A DNA stretch of 64,000 nt from CAZKGE01 sp964636405 (lineage in GTDB: Bacteria > Bacillota > Clostridia > Christensenellales > CAG-138). The notes below the pieces were generated by a model. The model did no database searches. It was not told the origin of the DNA and worked only from the letters and a program-made list of their open reading frames with translations. The number at the start of each line of letters is the position of its first letter. Position 1 is the stretch's first letter. Both the position numbers and the translations under genes were made by a program. The stretch is from assembly GCA_964636405.1 (NCBI GenBank), contig CAZWSI010000009.1, positions 13,444 through 77,443 on the forward strand, given 5' to 3'. Shown here piece after piece: positions 7,782 through 16,686 of this stretch.

Positions 7782-9854
7782 TTATTCTTCTTCTTCCTCG
7801 TCCTTCTTGGCCTGCTCGATGATCTTCTGCGCAAGGTTTGCGGGCACGTCCTCATAGCGGACAAACTCCGATTTGAACGAGCCGCGGGACTGCGTCATGG
7901 AGCGCAGGTCGGTGGCATACTTGAACATTTCCGCGAGGGGCGCTTCGGCCACGACCTCCGTGCCGCCGTCCACCGGGTTCATGCCCAGCATGCGGCCCCG
8001 GCGGCGGTTGAGATCGCCGATCACGTCGCCCACATACTCGGAGGGAACGAGAATATCGTAGCGGTAAATGGGCTCGATCAGCGTCGGGGAGGCCTTTGCG
8101 CAGGCGGCCTTGTACGAGAGCCGCGCGGCGGACTTAAAGGCCACCTCCTTGGAATCCACGGGGTGATACTTGCCGTCGTAGAGCGTCGCCTTGAGGCCGA
8201 CCATGGGGTAACCCGCCAGCACGCCCTTCTGCATGGCCTCCTTCAGGCCCTTTTCCACGGCGGGGATATATTCTCTGGGAACCACGCCGCCCACGATGGC
8301 GTTAACAAACTCGTAGTCCACGCCCTCGGCCGCGGGCTCGAAGCGCATTTGGACAACGCCAAACTGACCGCTGCCGCCCGTTTGCTTCTTGTGCTTGCCC
8401 TCGGCCTCCGCCATCGCGCGGATGGTCTCGCGGTAAGGGATGCGCGGGTCGGTCAACTGCGCTTCGACATTGGCCTTGTTCTTCAGCTTCGCGCACACCA
8501 CATCGATATGCATTTCGCCCAGCCCGCAGATCAGCACGTCGCCTGTTTCGGGATTCTTTTCGATGAGGATGGTCGGGTCCTCCTCCTTGATGCGGTTGAG
8601 GCCCGCGATGACCTTATCCTCCTCGCCCTGCTTCTTGGCGGAAACGGCCAGGTTGATGCAGGGGCGCGGGAAGTCGATGGGCGCAAACAGCACCGGCGCG
8701 GAGGGATCGGTGAGCGAATCGCCTGTAGCGGTGAACTGGAGCTTGGCCAGCGCGCCGATATCGCCCGCGTTCAGCACGTCCGCCTGGACGCTCTTTTTGC
8801 CGCGAAGCATATAGGGCACGGAGGGCTTTTCGGATTTTTCGGCGTTGACGTTGTAGGGCGCGGTGTTTACGTCCACAGAGCCGGAATAGACCTTGATGAT
8901 GGAATACTTGCCAAACTGATCGGACACGGTCTTGATGACCTGCGCGGCGAACTTGCCGTCCCGCCCGACCGTGACCGCCTCGCCTGTTTTGGGATCGGTG
9001 GCCGCGGGAATCTTGCCTTGATCCGCAGAGGGGAGATAATGGAGGATGTTGTCCATGAGCGTGTATACGCCGATGTTGGGCACGGCCGCCACGCAGCACA
9101 CCGGGGTCACGATGCCCTCGCGCACACCCGCAGACAAGCCTGCGATGATTTCCTCACGGCTCAGCTCGCCCTCCTCAAAATACTTCTCCATGAGCGTTTC
9201 GTCGCTCTCGGCGGCCGCCTCGGTCAGCTTTTCGTAAAGCGACTGGGCCTCCTGCTCCAGCGCGGCGGGGATGGCGATTTCCTTTTCGCCCTTGCCGTCG
9301 AAGCGTTTGCCGGTCATGTGCACGATGTCCACATAGCCCGTAAACTTGCCGCTTTCGAGAATGGGGAGCTGGATGGGAACCACGGAGGGGCCGAACTTCT
9401 CGGAAATGGCTGCCATGACCTTTTCAAAGTTGGCGTTTTCACGGTCCATTTGGTTGACGATCATCATGCGGGGCTTCCCCTGCTTGACGCACATGGTCAT
9501 GGCCTTTTCCGCGCCGACGACGGGGCCGGAGACCGCGCCCACCACGATCAGCGCGCTGTCGCACAGCGCCATGGCGGCGGCTACCTCGCCGTAAAAATCG
9601 AAAAAGCCCGGCGCGTCGATGAGGTTGACCTTGGTGTCCTTCCACTCGTAGGGCGCGAGCGCCGCGTTGATGGAAATGGAGCGTTTGACCTCTTCGGGAT
9701 CAAAGTCCGTCGTGGTCGTGCCGTTCTCCACCTTGCCGAGCCGCTCGCACAGGCCCGCGTTGTAGAGGATCGCCTCGGTGAGCGAGGTTTTGCCCTCGCC
9801 GCCATGTCCGAAGATACCGATGTTGCGAATGTCCTTTGCGGTATAGTTTTTCAT
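7782..9854 (-). CDS. EF-G-like translational GTPase (EF-G2 type)
   Basis: This 690-residue GTPase has the full EF-G layout: G domain with P-loop GHGGEGKT (16-23), switch I TTTTDFDPEE, G3 DAPGF (80-84), G4 NQMD (134-137), then domains II-V ending in an acidic tail. It should act on the ribosome. Canonical EF-G carries DTPGH and NKMD; here the catalytic His is Phe and the G4 Lys is Gln, as in divergent EF-G2-like paralogs. It therefore may not be the housekeeping translocase, although no second copy is visible to compare. The start is the ATG behind AGGGGGAAGCAA. It is monocistronic with its own promoter and terminator. Confidence 0.85.
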   Translation of the reverse strand: MKNYTAKDIRNIGIFGHGGEGKTSLTEAILYNAGLCERLGKVENGTTTTDFDPEEVKRSISINAALAPYEWKDTKVNLIDAPGFFDFYGEVAAAMALCDSALIVVGAVSGPVVGAEKAMTMCVKQGKPRMMIVNQMDRENANFEKVMAAISEKFGPSVVPIQLPILESGKFTGYVDIVHMTGKRFDGKGEKEIAIPAALEQEAQSLYEKLTEAAAESDETLMEKYFEEGELSREEIIAGLSAGVREGIVTPVCCVAAVPNIGVYTLMDNILHYLPSADQGKIPAATDPKTGEAVTVGRDGKFAAQVIKTVSDQFGKYSIIKVYSGSVDVNTAPYNVNAEKSEKPSVPYMLRGKKSVQADVLNAGDIGALAKLQFTATGDSLTDPSAPVLFAPIDFPRPCINLAVSAKKQGEEDKVIAGLNRIKEEDPTILIEKNPETGDVLICGLGEMHIDVVCAKLKNKANVEAQLTDPRIPYRETIRAMAEAEGKHKKQTGGSGQFGVVQMRFEPAAEGVDYEFVNAIVGGVVPREYIPAVEKGLKEAMQKGVLAGYPMVGLKATLYDGKYHPVDSKEVAFKSAARLSYKAACAKASPTLIEPIYRYDILVPSEYVGDVIGDLNRRRGRMLGMNPVDGGTEVVAEAPLAEMFKYATDLRSMTQSRGSFKSEFVRYEDVPANLAQKIIEQAKKDEEEEE

Positions 9855-9925
9855 TTGCTTCCCCCTAATCGTATTTGCACGATGGCGTCCCCGCAGCACG
9901 GAAACACCCGTTTTAGCCAATCTTT

Positions 9926-9955
9926 ATCTTAGCATGCGCATCCGCGCCTTGTAAA
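9926..9955 (-). promoter_or_regulatory. Promoter of EF-G-like gene
   Basis: TTTACA, an 18-nt spacer and TAAGAT with an extended TGC before the -10. The predicted leader is about 65 nt. Confidence 0.6.
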
Positions 9956-9969
9956 CAGTTTTTCGGATT

Positions 9970-11217
9970 TTATACCTGCCAGCTATCCAGATACGCCCTT
10001 TGCGCCTCGGTGAGCGTATCGATGCCCAGGCCCAGGAAAGCCAGCTTATCGCGTGCGACCCGCTCGTCGATTTCGCGCGGCACGGGATATAGCCCCGGCG
10101 CGAGCACGCCGCGCTTGTGCGCCACATACTCGGCCGACAGCGCCTGAATGGCAAAGCTCATGTCCATAATCTCCGCCGGATGCCCGTCGCCCGAGGCCAA
10201 ATTGACGAGGCGCCCCTCGGCCAGCACATACAGCCACCTGCCGTCTTTGAGGCGGTAGCCGGTAATGTTGGGCTTCATCTCGCGTGTTTCCACGGCCATT
10301 TCCGCAAGCCGCGCCACGTTTACCTCCACGTTGAAGTGGCCCGCGTTGCACATAAGCGCGCCGTCCATCATCAAAAGGAAGTCCTTTTCGTCGATCACGC
10401 CGATATCGCCCGTTACGGTGATAAACAAATCGCCCAGCTTTGCCGCCTCGCGCATGGGCATCACGTCGAAGCCGTCCATGTGCGCCTCGATGGCCTTGAC
10501 GGGATCGACCTCGGTTACGATCACCCGCGCCCCAAGGCCCTTGGCGCGCATGGCCGTGCCCTTGCCGCACCAGCCATAGCCCGCAACCACCACGCGCTTG
10601 CCCGCGATAATCAGGTTGGTCGTGCGGTCAATGCCGTCGAACACGGACTGGCCCGTGCCGTAGCGATTGTCAAAGAGATGTTTGCAGTCCGCATCGTTTA
10701 CATCGATCATAGGGAAGCGCAGCTCGCCCGCCCGCTCCATGGCGCGCAAGCGCACAATGCCCGTGGTCGTTTCCTCACAGCCGCCGAGCACGCGCTTTTC
10801 CTGCGCGGGAAAGCGCTTGTGCAGCATGCTCACGATATCTCCCCCATCGTCGATGACGATGTCCGGCCCGGGTTCGATGACGCGCGCGATGCACGCCTCG
10901 TAGGTTTCCGCGTCGCACCCGTGGAGGGCGTATACGTTCAGCCCGCCCGAAGCCAGCGCGGCCGCCACGTCGTCCTGCGTGGAGAGCGGATTGCTGCCCG
11001 TTACGTGCATCTCCGCCCCGCCCGCCGCGAGCACGCGGCAAAGATAGGCCGTTTTGGCCTCCAAATGGATGGACAGCGCCACCTTGAGCCCCGCGAAGGG
11101 CTTTTCCAGCGCGAAGCGCGCCTCGATGGCGCGCAAAAGCGGCATGTTGCGCCGCACCCATTCAATTTTGTTCTCCCCCGTGGGCGCAAGCGAAATATCC
11201 CGGATAAAATGCTCCAT
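9970..11217 (-). CDS. ahcY: Adenosylhomocysteinase
   Basis: This 415-residue NAD-dependent enzyme reversibly splits S-adenosylhomocysteine to adenosine and homocysteine, clearing the product of SAM-dependent methylation. Visible features are HVTGSNPLSTQDDV (71-84), the substrate stretch DDGGD, CEETTTG (147-153), the NRYGTGQS block (184-191) and the Rossmann loop GYGWCGKG (213-220). The length matches the shorter bacterial/archaeal type, which lacks the long insertion of the eukaryotic form. A strong ribosome site AAGGAGGGG precedes the ATG. It is last in the P-loop/thrC/ctpA/ahcY operon, 12 nt after ctpA. A deaminated (inosyl) substrate, as in some methanogens, cannot be excluded. Confidence 0.95.
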   Translation of the reverse strand: MEHFIRDISLAPTGENKIEWVRRNMPLLRAIEARFALEKPFAGLKVALSIHLEAKTAYLCRVLAAGGAEMHVTGSNPLSTQDDVAAALASGGLNVYALHGCDAETYEACIARVIEPGPDIVIDDGGDIVSMLHKRFPAQEKRVLGGCEETTTGIVRLRAMERAGELRFPMIDVNDADCKHLFDNRYGTGQSVFDGIDRTTNLIIAGKRVVVAGYGWCGKGTAMRAKGLGARVIVTEVDPVKAIEAHMDGFDVMPMREAAKLGDLFITVTGDIGVIDEKDFLLMMDGALMCNAGHFNVEVNVARLAEMAVETREMKPNITGYRLKDGRWLYVLAEGRLVNLASGDGHPAEIMDMSFAIQALSAEYVAHKRGVLAPGLYPVPREIDERVARDKLAFLGLGIDTLTEAQRAYLDSWQV

Positions 11218-11229
11218 GTCGTCCCCTCC

Positions 11230-12423
11230 TTATTGATTCTCCAGCGCGGCGAGCGCGGCCTGAAGCTGCGCGTCGTCCTCGTGCGGGAGGTTTGCCAGAT
11301 CCGTCGTCGTTTGCATCGTCTCCGCAAGCGCCACGGCCACATCCGGCTCGATGCCCGTGCCCTGGATGCACACGCCGCTGGGCGTATAATACGCGTCAGA
11401 GGTAAGCTTGACCCAACCCGCGCCATTTTTCAGGCGGTAATAGCTCTGCACAATGCCCTTGCCAAAGGTTCTCTCCCCCACCACCACGGCCATGCCGTTG
11501 TCGCGCAGCGCGCCCGTAAAGAGCTCGCTTGCCGAAGCGCTGTTGCCGTTTACCAGCACGGCGATGGGCAGGGAAACCCCCGCTTTCTTGGCCTTGTAGA
11601 CCATTTCCTCCTCCGTGCGCGAGCGGCGCGTGGCAATCAGGCTCCCCGCGGGCAATAGGCTGTCCGTCACGTCCAGCACCTCCGTAAGGCCCCCGCCCGG
11701 GTTGTTGCGCACGTCGAGCACGAGCTTTTGCATGCCTCCGGCAAAGAGCGCGTCGAGCGCGGTGGAAAACTCAGACGCCACCTGCCCCGTAAACTCCTCG
11801 ATGCGGATATAGCCCACGGAATTTCCGAGCATTTCGCTCGTCACCTTGGGCACATGCACCTCCCGCCGGTAAAGCTGCACGGTAAATTCCGTTTCCCCGC
11901 GCAAAAGCACGAGCGTGTCCGGGATTGCGTCGTCCTCCGAAAAGAGCGCGAGCATATCGGAAAACGGCATGCCGGCAGCCGCCGTGCCGTTTACAGACAA
12001 AATGATGTCCCCCGCGTGCACGCCGGCCTCCGAGGCGGGCCCGCCGTCGTATACGCGGTCGATCATCGAGCCGCGCTCATCCGGCGTGAGCACCACAATG
12101 CCGATGCCGATATACACGCCCGAATCGGCCGCCAGCATCTCGCGATACTCCTCCTCGGTCATGTATTGCGCGTACGCGTCCCCAATGCTGTCCACCATGC
12201 CGCGCAGCGCGGCCTCGACGCGCGCCTGCCCGCTCGTTTGATCCGCGAAATAATAGTTTTTCTCAATGATGCCGGACGCCTCGACCAGCGGAGCGAAGCT
12301 CTCCTCCTCCGTTCCGGCGCGGCGCAGAACGATCACGGCGGTCAAAAGAGAAGAAAGCAGCGCCGTAATGACGAGCACGGTGGCAAAAAGAAACTTGTTT
12401 GATTGGGGGGTTCGGTCTTCCAT
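11230..12423 (-). CDS. ctpA: S41 carboxy-terminal processing protease
   Basis: This 397-residue membrane-anchored serine protease has a single N-terminal helix (about 11-34), an extracytoplasmic PDZ domain (about 100-185, with GGPASEAGVHAGDIILSVNG) and the S41 core. The catalytic Ser lies in GNSASASE (probably S297) and the Lys in ERTFGKG (K322). It degrades or trims secreted proteins from their C-termini; in Bacillota relatives act in sporulation signalling or envelope turnover. The start is ATG giving MEDRTPQ; upstream codons would precede the thrC stop. It sits 14 nt after thrC and 12 nt before ahcY, an uncommon metabolic company for a protease. Confidence 0.93.
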   Translation of the reverse strand: MEDRTPQSNKFLFATVLVITALLSSLLTAVIVLRRAGTEEESFAPLVEASGIIEKNYYFADQTSGQARVEAALRGMVDSIGDAYAQYMTEEEYREMLAADSGVYIGIGIVVLTPDERGSMIDRVYDGGPASEAGVHAGDIILSVNGTAAAGMPFSDMLALFSEDDAIPDTLVLLRGETEFTVQLYRREVHVPKVTSEMLGNSVGYIRIEEFTGQVASEFSTALDALFAGGMQKLVLDVRNNPGGGLTEVLDVTDSLLPAGSLIATRRSRTEEEMVYKAKKAGVSLPIAVLVNGNSASASELFTGALRDNGMAVVVGERTFGKGIVQSYYRLKNGAGWVKLTSDAYYTPSGVCIQGTGIEPDVAVALAETMQTTTDLANLPHEDDAQLQAALAALENQ

Positions 12424-12437
12424 GCTTCGCTTCCAGT

Positions 12438-13916
12438 CTAGCCCCGGGCAACCGGCTCGAGCACGCGCCGCTGCATATCGGCAAGCGCGCACACGTCCGT
12501 AAAGCGTTCGGGCTTGTGCAGCAGCCCCGTCAAGGCGGCGGGCGGCTGCGTGCCGGTTATACGGCTTAAGCGCGCGGCGTTTTCAAAATCGTCCGCGCCG
12601 GGCTTTTCAAAGGCGGAAAGCACGTCGGTGGCGAATTTATACGGGTTGGCCGTGGAGAGCAGCACCGTGGCCGTCGTATCTCCCGTAGCCGCCCGATAGC
12701 GCTCGTACACGGTCTGCGCGACGGCCGTGTGCGGATCGATGAGGGCGCGCGCGCTTATCCAGCTTGCCCGGATCATGGCGAGCGTATCCGCTTCATCGCA
12801 CCAGTCGGCATAAAACGCGTCACCAAGCGCGGCGCGCGCCGCGTCGTCAAGCGCGTAGCGGCCGTCGCGGGAAAGCGCTGCCATCCAGGCGCGCACCTTA
12901 TCGCAGTCCCCCTCGCAAAGCGCAAAGAGCAAGCGCTCGAGGTTGGAGGAAATCAGGATATCGATGGAACAGCTCATGCTCTTGTGGAAGGGGCGATTTT
13001 TGTCGTACACGCCCAGCCGGAAGAAATCCGTAAGCACATTGTTGCGGTTTGAGGCGCAGATAAGCTTATTGACCGGCAAACCCATGTTCTTGGCGTACCA
13101 GCCCGCGAGAATATCGCCGAAGTTGCCCGTCGGCACGCAGAAGTTGACCTTCTCCCCGGCCGCAATTACCCCGCGTGCGCGCAGCGTCGCGTAGGAATAA
13201 TAGTAGTATACAATCTGGGGCAGCAGCCTGCCGAAATTTATGGAATTCGCGCTGGAAAGCCGGCAGCCGCACGCCGCCAGCCGTTCCTTTGCCTCGTGGG
13301 AGGCGAAGATGCGCTTAACGCCCGTCTGCGCGTCGTCAAAATTCCCGCGCACGGCGCACACGTCCACGTTCGCGCCCTCCTGCGTAACCATTTGCAGCCG
13401 CTGCGCGCGGGATACGCCGCCGTCCGGGTAGAACACCAGCACCCTTGTGCCCGGCACGTCGCAAAACCCCTCCAGCGCGGCCTTGCCCGTATCGCCCGAG
13501 GTGGCCACAAGGATATACGCGCCGTCCGTTACGCCCGTCTGCCGGAGCGATTCGGTCATCAGATAGGGCAGCATTTGCAGCGCCACGTCCTTAAAGGCCA
13601 TGGTCGGCCCGTGCCAGAGCTCGAGCACCCGCTCGCGGTCGGAGCGCGCCGTAACGGGCGTGACCGCCGGGGTGTCGAAGCTTTCGTAGGCGCGCTCGAT
13701 CATGCCGCGCAAGGCAATCCCGTCCCAGCCCTCCAGATAGAGCGACATGACCGCGTACGCGATTGCCCGGTAATTGCCCGCAAGGGGGACAAGGCTTTCC
13801 GCGTCCAGCGCGGGAAAGCGCTCGGGCACGTACAGGCCGCCCGTCGGGCAGATGCCCCGGACGATCGATTCCGCGGCGGAAACGGACTCCCCGCCGCGCG
13901 TGCTGAGAAATCGCAT
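12438..13916 (-). CDS. thrC: Threonine synthase
   Basis: This 492-residue PLP enzyme converts O-phosphohomoserine to threonine in the cytoplasm. The PLP lysine is in HGPTMAFKD (K109), the phosphate-binding loop follows in ATSGDTGKAA, and the N-terminus has the class typical STRG and PTGGLYVPE blocks. Its length fits the longer fungal/enterobacterial type, not the short class. The ATG is preceded by AAAGGA at a longish spacing of about 13 nt. It lies 18 nt after the P-loop gene and 14 nt before ctpA in one operon. Confidence 0.95.
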   Translation of the reverse strand: MRFLSTRGGESVSAAESIVRGICPTGGLYVPERFPALDAESLVPLAGNYRAIAYAVMSLYLEGWDGIALRGMIERAYESFDTPAVTPVTARSDRERVLELWHGPTMAFKDVALQMLPYLMTESLRQTGVTDGAYILVATSGDTGKAALEGFCDVPGTRVLVFYPDGGVSRAQRLQMVTQEGANVDVCAVRGNFDDAQTGVKRIFASHEAKERLAACGCRLSSANSINFGRLLPQIVYYYYSYATLRARGVIAAGEKVNFCVPTGNFGDILAGWYAKNMGLPVNKLICASNRNNVLTDFFRLGVYDKNRPFHKSMSCSIDILISSNLERLLFALCEGDCDKVRAWMAALSRDGRYALDDAARAALGDAFYADWCDEADTLAMIRASWISARALIDPHTAVAQTVYERYRAATGDTTATVLLSTANPYKFATDVLSAFEKPGADDFENAARLSRITGTQPPAALTGLLHKPERFTDVCALADMQRRVLEPVARG

Positions 13917-13934
13917 GAGCTATGATAAGTCCTT

Positions 13935-14354
13935 TCAGGTGGTATGCATAATAAGCGCGGCAATATACGGCGGGAGCTCGGAGGCCGTGCCGCTGATGCT
14001 CAAGGTTACATGAATGCCGCGTTTTTCCGCAAACGAAGTCAAATCGGAGAAAAACAGTTCGAGCGTGCTGAGATCGTGATGCACAAAATGCATGAAGCCG
14101 TCGATGTAGATCTCCTCGAGATCAAAGTCCATGGCCGCCATGCCGCAGATGAACCCATACAGCATCTTGGGCGTTACGATGGTGTATTCTGTCGCGTTGA
14201 TAAAGCGGACATCCCGCTTGAGGTCGTACATATAGCTGTTGTCGTCGTCGATGAATACGATGCTGCCCTTTGCGCGGCCAACGGCGCCGTTTGCCAGTTC
14301 GAGAATGCGCTTTGTCTTGCCCGTTCCCTTTTCTCCGAAGATCACGTCAACCAA
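13935..14354 (-). CDS. Small P-loop ATP-binding protein, TTG start
   Basis: This 139-residue protein has Walker A GEKGTGKT near its N-terminus and a Walker B-like EEIYIDGF in the middle. It looks like a small P-loop NTPase recurrent in Clostridia; no function is recognised. An in-frame ATG lies 10 codons upstream, but the -10 box TATAAT overlaps that ATG, so it would not be transcribed from this promoter. A TTG codon with AGGGGG 8 nt upstream fits both the promoter and the ribosome site, so I take it as the start. It leads the operon with thrC, ctpA and ahcY. Confidence 0.7.
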   Translation of the reverse strand: MVDVIFGEKGTGKTKRILELANGAVGRAKGSIVFIDDDNSYMYDLKRDVRFINATEYTIVTPKMLYGFICGMAAMDFDLEEIYIDGFMHFVHHDLSTLELFFSDLTSFAEKRGIHVTLSISGTASELPPYIAALIMHTT

Positions 14355-14382
14355 AGGAAATTCCCCCTTTACGCTTTTTACC

Positions 14383-14412
14383 ATTATAGCCCGTTTGTTG
14401 TGGCAACTGCAA
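14383..14412 (-). promoter_or_regulatory. Promoter of P-loop/thrC/ctpA/ahcY operon
   Basis: TTGCAG, an 18-nt spacer and TATAAT. The predicted start site lies inside the apparent N-terminal coding extension, which supports the downstream TTG start. Confidence 0.65.
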
Positions 14413-14422
14413 GTCGTTCCCT

Positions 14423-14450
14423 TTGAAAAATCATGTCAATGTGTTACAAT
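14423..14450 (+). promoter_or_regulatory. Promoter of pcrA operon
   Basis: TTGAAA, a 16-nt spacer and TACAAT, with an extended TGT before the -10. It is divergent from the P-loop promoter about 35 bp away. A GGGGGA ribosome site precedes the pcrA ATG. Confidence 0.7.
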
Positions 14451-14478
14451 TGTCTGGAACGCACAATATGGGGGATTT

Positions 14479-16686
14479 ATGGATCTTACAAAGCTCAACG
14501 ATCAACAGCGGGAGGCCGTGCTCCGCACCGAGGGGCCGCTGCTTGTGCTCGCGGGCGCGGGCAGCGGGAAAACGCGCGTGCTCACGCACCGCATCGCGTA
14601 TCTGCTCTCCGAGCGCGGCGTGTGGCCGCGCGAGATTTTGGCCCTGACCTTTACCAACAAGGCCGCCGCCGAAATGCGCGAGCGCGTGGAAAGGCTTGTG
14701 GGCGAAAGCGCGCGCGATATGTGGGTGACCACCTTTCACGCGGCCTGCGCGCGCATTTTGCGCGTAGAGATCGAGCCGCTCGGCTACGGCAAGGCCTTCG
14801 TCATCTACGACGACGCGGATCAGCAATCGCTCGTTAAGAAGATTATTAAGGATTTATCCCTCAACGACAAAATCTTTACGCCGCGCGCGCTGCTTTCCAA
14901 GATATCGGACGCGAAAAACCACGCGGCGGAACCGGAGGCGTATCTGCGCGAGGCCTACGAGCCCGCGCAGGTGCTCGACGCGTACCGTGCCTATCAAAAG
15001 GCCCTGCGCGCCAACAACGCGCTGGATTTTGACGATCTGCTCGTGCTCACGCTGCGGCTCTTTAGGGAACGCGCCGAGGTGCTGGAAAAATACAGGCGGC
15101 GCTTCCGCTATATCCTGGTGGACGAGTATCAGGACACCAATATGGTGCAGTACGAAATCGTATCGCTCCTCGCCTCCGAGCACAAAAACCTGTGCGTGGT
15201 GGGCGACGACGATCAGAGCATCTATGGCTGGCGGGGCGCGGACATTCGCAACATCCTCGAATTTGAAAAGGACTTTCCGGGCGCGCAGGTGGTGCGGCTC
15301 GAGCAAAACTACCGCTCGACCGAGGCCATTTTGAGCGCGGCCAACCTCGTTATCGCCAATAACCGCGCCCGCAAGCCCAAGGCGCTGTGGACGGACCGCG
15401 CGGGCGGCGTGCCCATCGAGCTGTTTGAGGCGCAGGACGAGCGCGAGGAGGCGAGCCACATCGCAAACCGCATCCTCACGGGCGTGCGCGGCGGCGGAAG
15501 GCAATACAGCGATTACGCGGTGCTCTACCGCACGCACGCGCAAAGCCGCATTTTGGAAATGTACCTGAAAAGCTTCGATATCCCTTACCGGGTGTTCGGC
15601 GGGCTGTCGTTCTTCAAGCGCGCGGAGGTTAAGGATATCCTTTGCTATCTGCGATTGCTGCATAATCCGTCCGACGATCTCGCCTTCTTGCGGGTGGTGA
15701 ACGTGCCGCGCCGGGGCATTGGCGAAAGCGCGCTCGCCGCTTTGCAGGAGGACGCGTTCTCGCGGGGCGTTCCGCTCTTCAACGCCGCGGCCGAGCCGTC
15801 AGAAGGGCTGGGAAAATTCGCACCGAAGCTCAAGGGCTTTGCGGACGCGATCACGGACGCGTACGGGAAAATCTATACCGAGCCGCTTGCGGACGCGGTG
15901 GAATACCTGCTTGCAGCCATCCGTTACGACACGTATCTGCGCGAGGACAAAAAAGAGAATTACGAAGCGCGCGCGGGGGTCGTGGCGGAGCTGCTCGGCT
16001 ACATGAAGGAATTCACCGTGGGCGTCAACCCGGATACCACCGATCCGCTCGCCGCTTTCCTGGAAAGCGTGGCGCTCTTTTCGGACACGGACGAGCAGGG
16101 CGACGAAGCGAGCCGCGTTTCGCTCATGACGCTGCACAACGCCAAGGGGCTGGAATTCCCCGCGGTGTTTCTCACGGGCCTCGAGGAGGGGCTTTTCCCC
16201 TCCATGCAGTCCCGCTACGAGCCGGAGAAGCTCGCCGAGGAAAGACGGCTGTGTTATGTGGGCATCACCCGCGCCATGGACGAGCTGCACCTCAGCTTTG
16301 CCCGCCAGCGCATGCTGTACGGACGCATCACGCCCGCGCTGCCCTCCATGTTTCTCGACGAGCTTTCGGAAGCCATTCCCAAGGAGGAGAAAAAAGCGCC
16401 CGCGCGCCCGCGCGCCGAGCGTTACGCCGCCCCCGCGTCCCTTCAGCCCCAGCGCCCTGCGGAAAAGTGGAGCGCCGCCACCGCGCCGCGCGTGCCCGTT
16501 ACGAACGTACCGGCGGGCAGCGCGCTCACCGTTTCCGCAGGCGGCCGCGTGCGGCATAAAAGCTTTGGGGAGGGTACGGTACTGGCCGTAAACGGTTCGG
16601 GGAACAATCAAATCGTAGAAATCGCGTTCGACGGAGGCATAACCAAAAAATTTGCCGCCGCCTACGCGCCCATAGAGGTGCTTTGA
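14479..16686 (+). CDS. pcrA: ATP-dependent DNA helicase PcrA
   Basis: This 735-residue UvrD/PcrA-type superfamily 1A 3'-5' helicase acts in repair, replication restart and plasmid replication. Motif I is LAGAGSGKT (K31), motif II DEYQD (about 215), motif III GDDDQSIYGWRGAD, and motif V/VI elements include VSLMTLHNAKGLEFP and LCYVGITRAMDELHLS. The C-terminal tail has a Pro/Ala-rich linker and then a Tudor-like end (VRHKSFGEGTVLAV), the RNA-polymerase-binding domain typical of PcrA. The start is the ATG behind GGGGGA; an upstream in-frame extension is antisense to the divergent gene. The stop overlaps the ligA start as TGATG. Confidence 0.97.
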   Translation: MDLTKLNDQQREAVLRTEGPLLVLAGAGSGKTRVLTHRIAYLLSERGVWPREILALTFTNKAAAEMRERVERLVGESARDMWVTTFHAACARILRVEIEPLGYGKAFVIYDDADQQSLVKKIIKDLSLNDKIFTPRALLSKISDAKNHAAEPEAYLREAYEPAQVLDAYRAYQKALRANNALDFDDLLVLTLRLFRERAEVLEKYRRRFRYILVDEYQDTNMVQYEIVSLLASEHKNLCVVGDDDQSIYGWRGADIRNILEFEKDFPGAQVVRLEQNYRSTEAILSAANLVIANNRARKPKALWTDRAGGVPIELFEAQDEREEASHIANRILTGVRGGGRQYSDYAVLYRTHAQSRILEMYLKSFDIPYRVFGGLSFFKRAEVKDILCYLRLLHNPSDDLAFLRVVNVPRRGIGESALAALQEDAFSRGVPLFNAAAEPSEGLGKFAPKLKGFADAITDAYGKIYTEPLADAVEYLLAAIRYDTYLREDKKENYEARAGVVAELLGYMKEFTVGVNPDTTDPLAAFLESVALFSDTDEQGDEASRVSLMTLHNAKGLEFPAVFLTGLEEGLFPSMQSRYEPEKLAEERRLCYVGITRAMDELHLSFARQRMLYGRITPALPSMFLDELSEAIPKEEKKAPARPRAERYAAPASLQPQRPAEKWSAATAPRVPVTNVPAGSALTVSAGGRVRHKSFGEGTVLAVNGSGNNQIVEIAFDGGITKKFAAAYAPIEVL

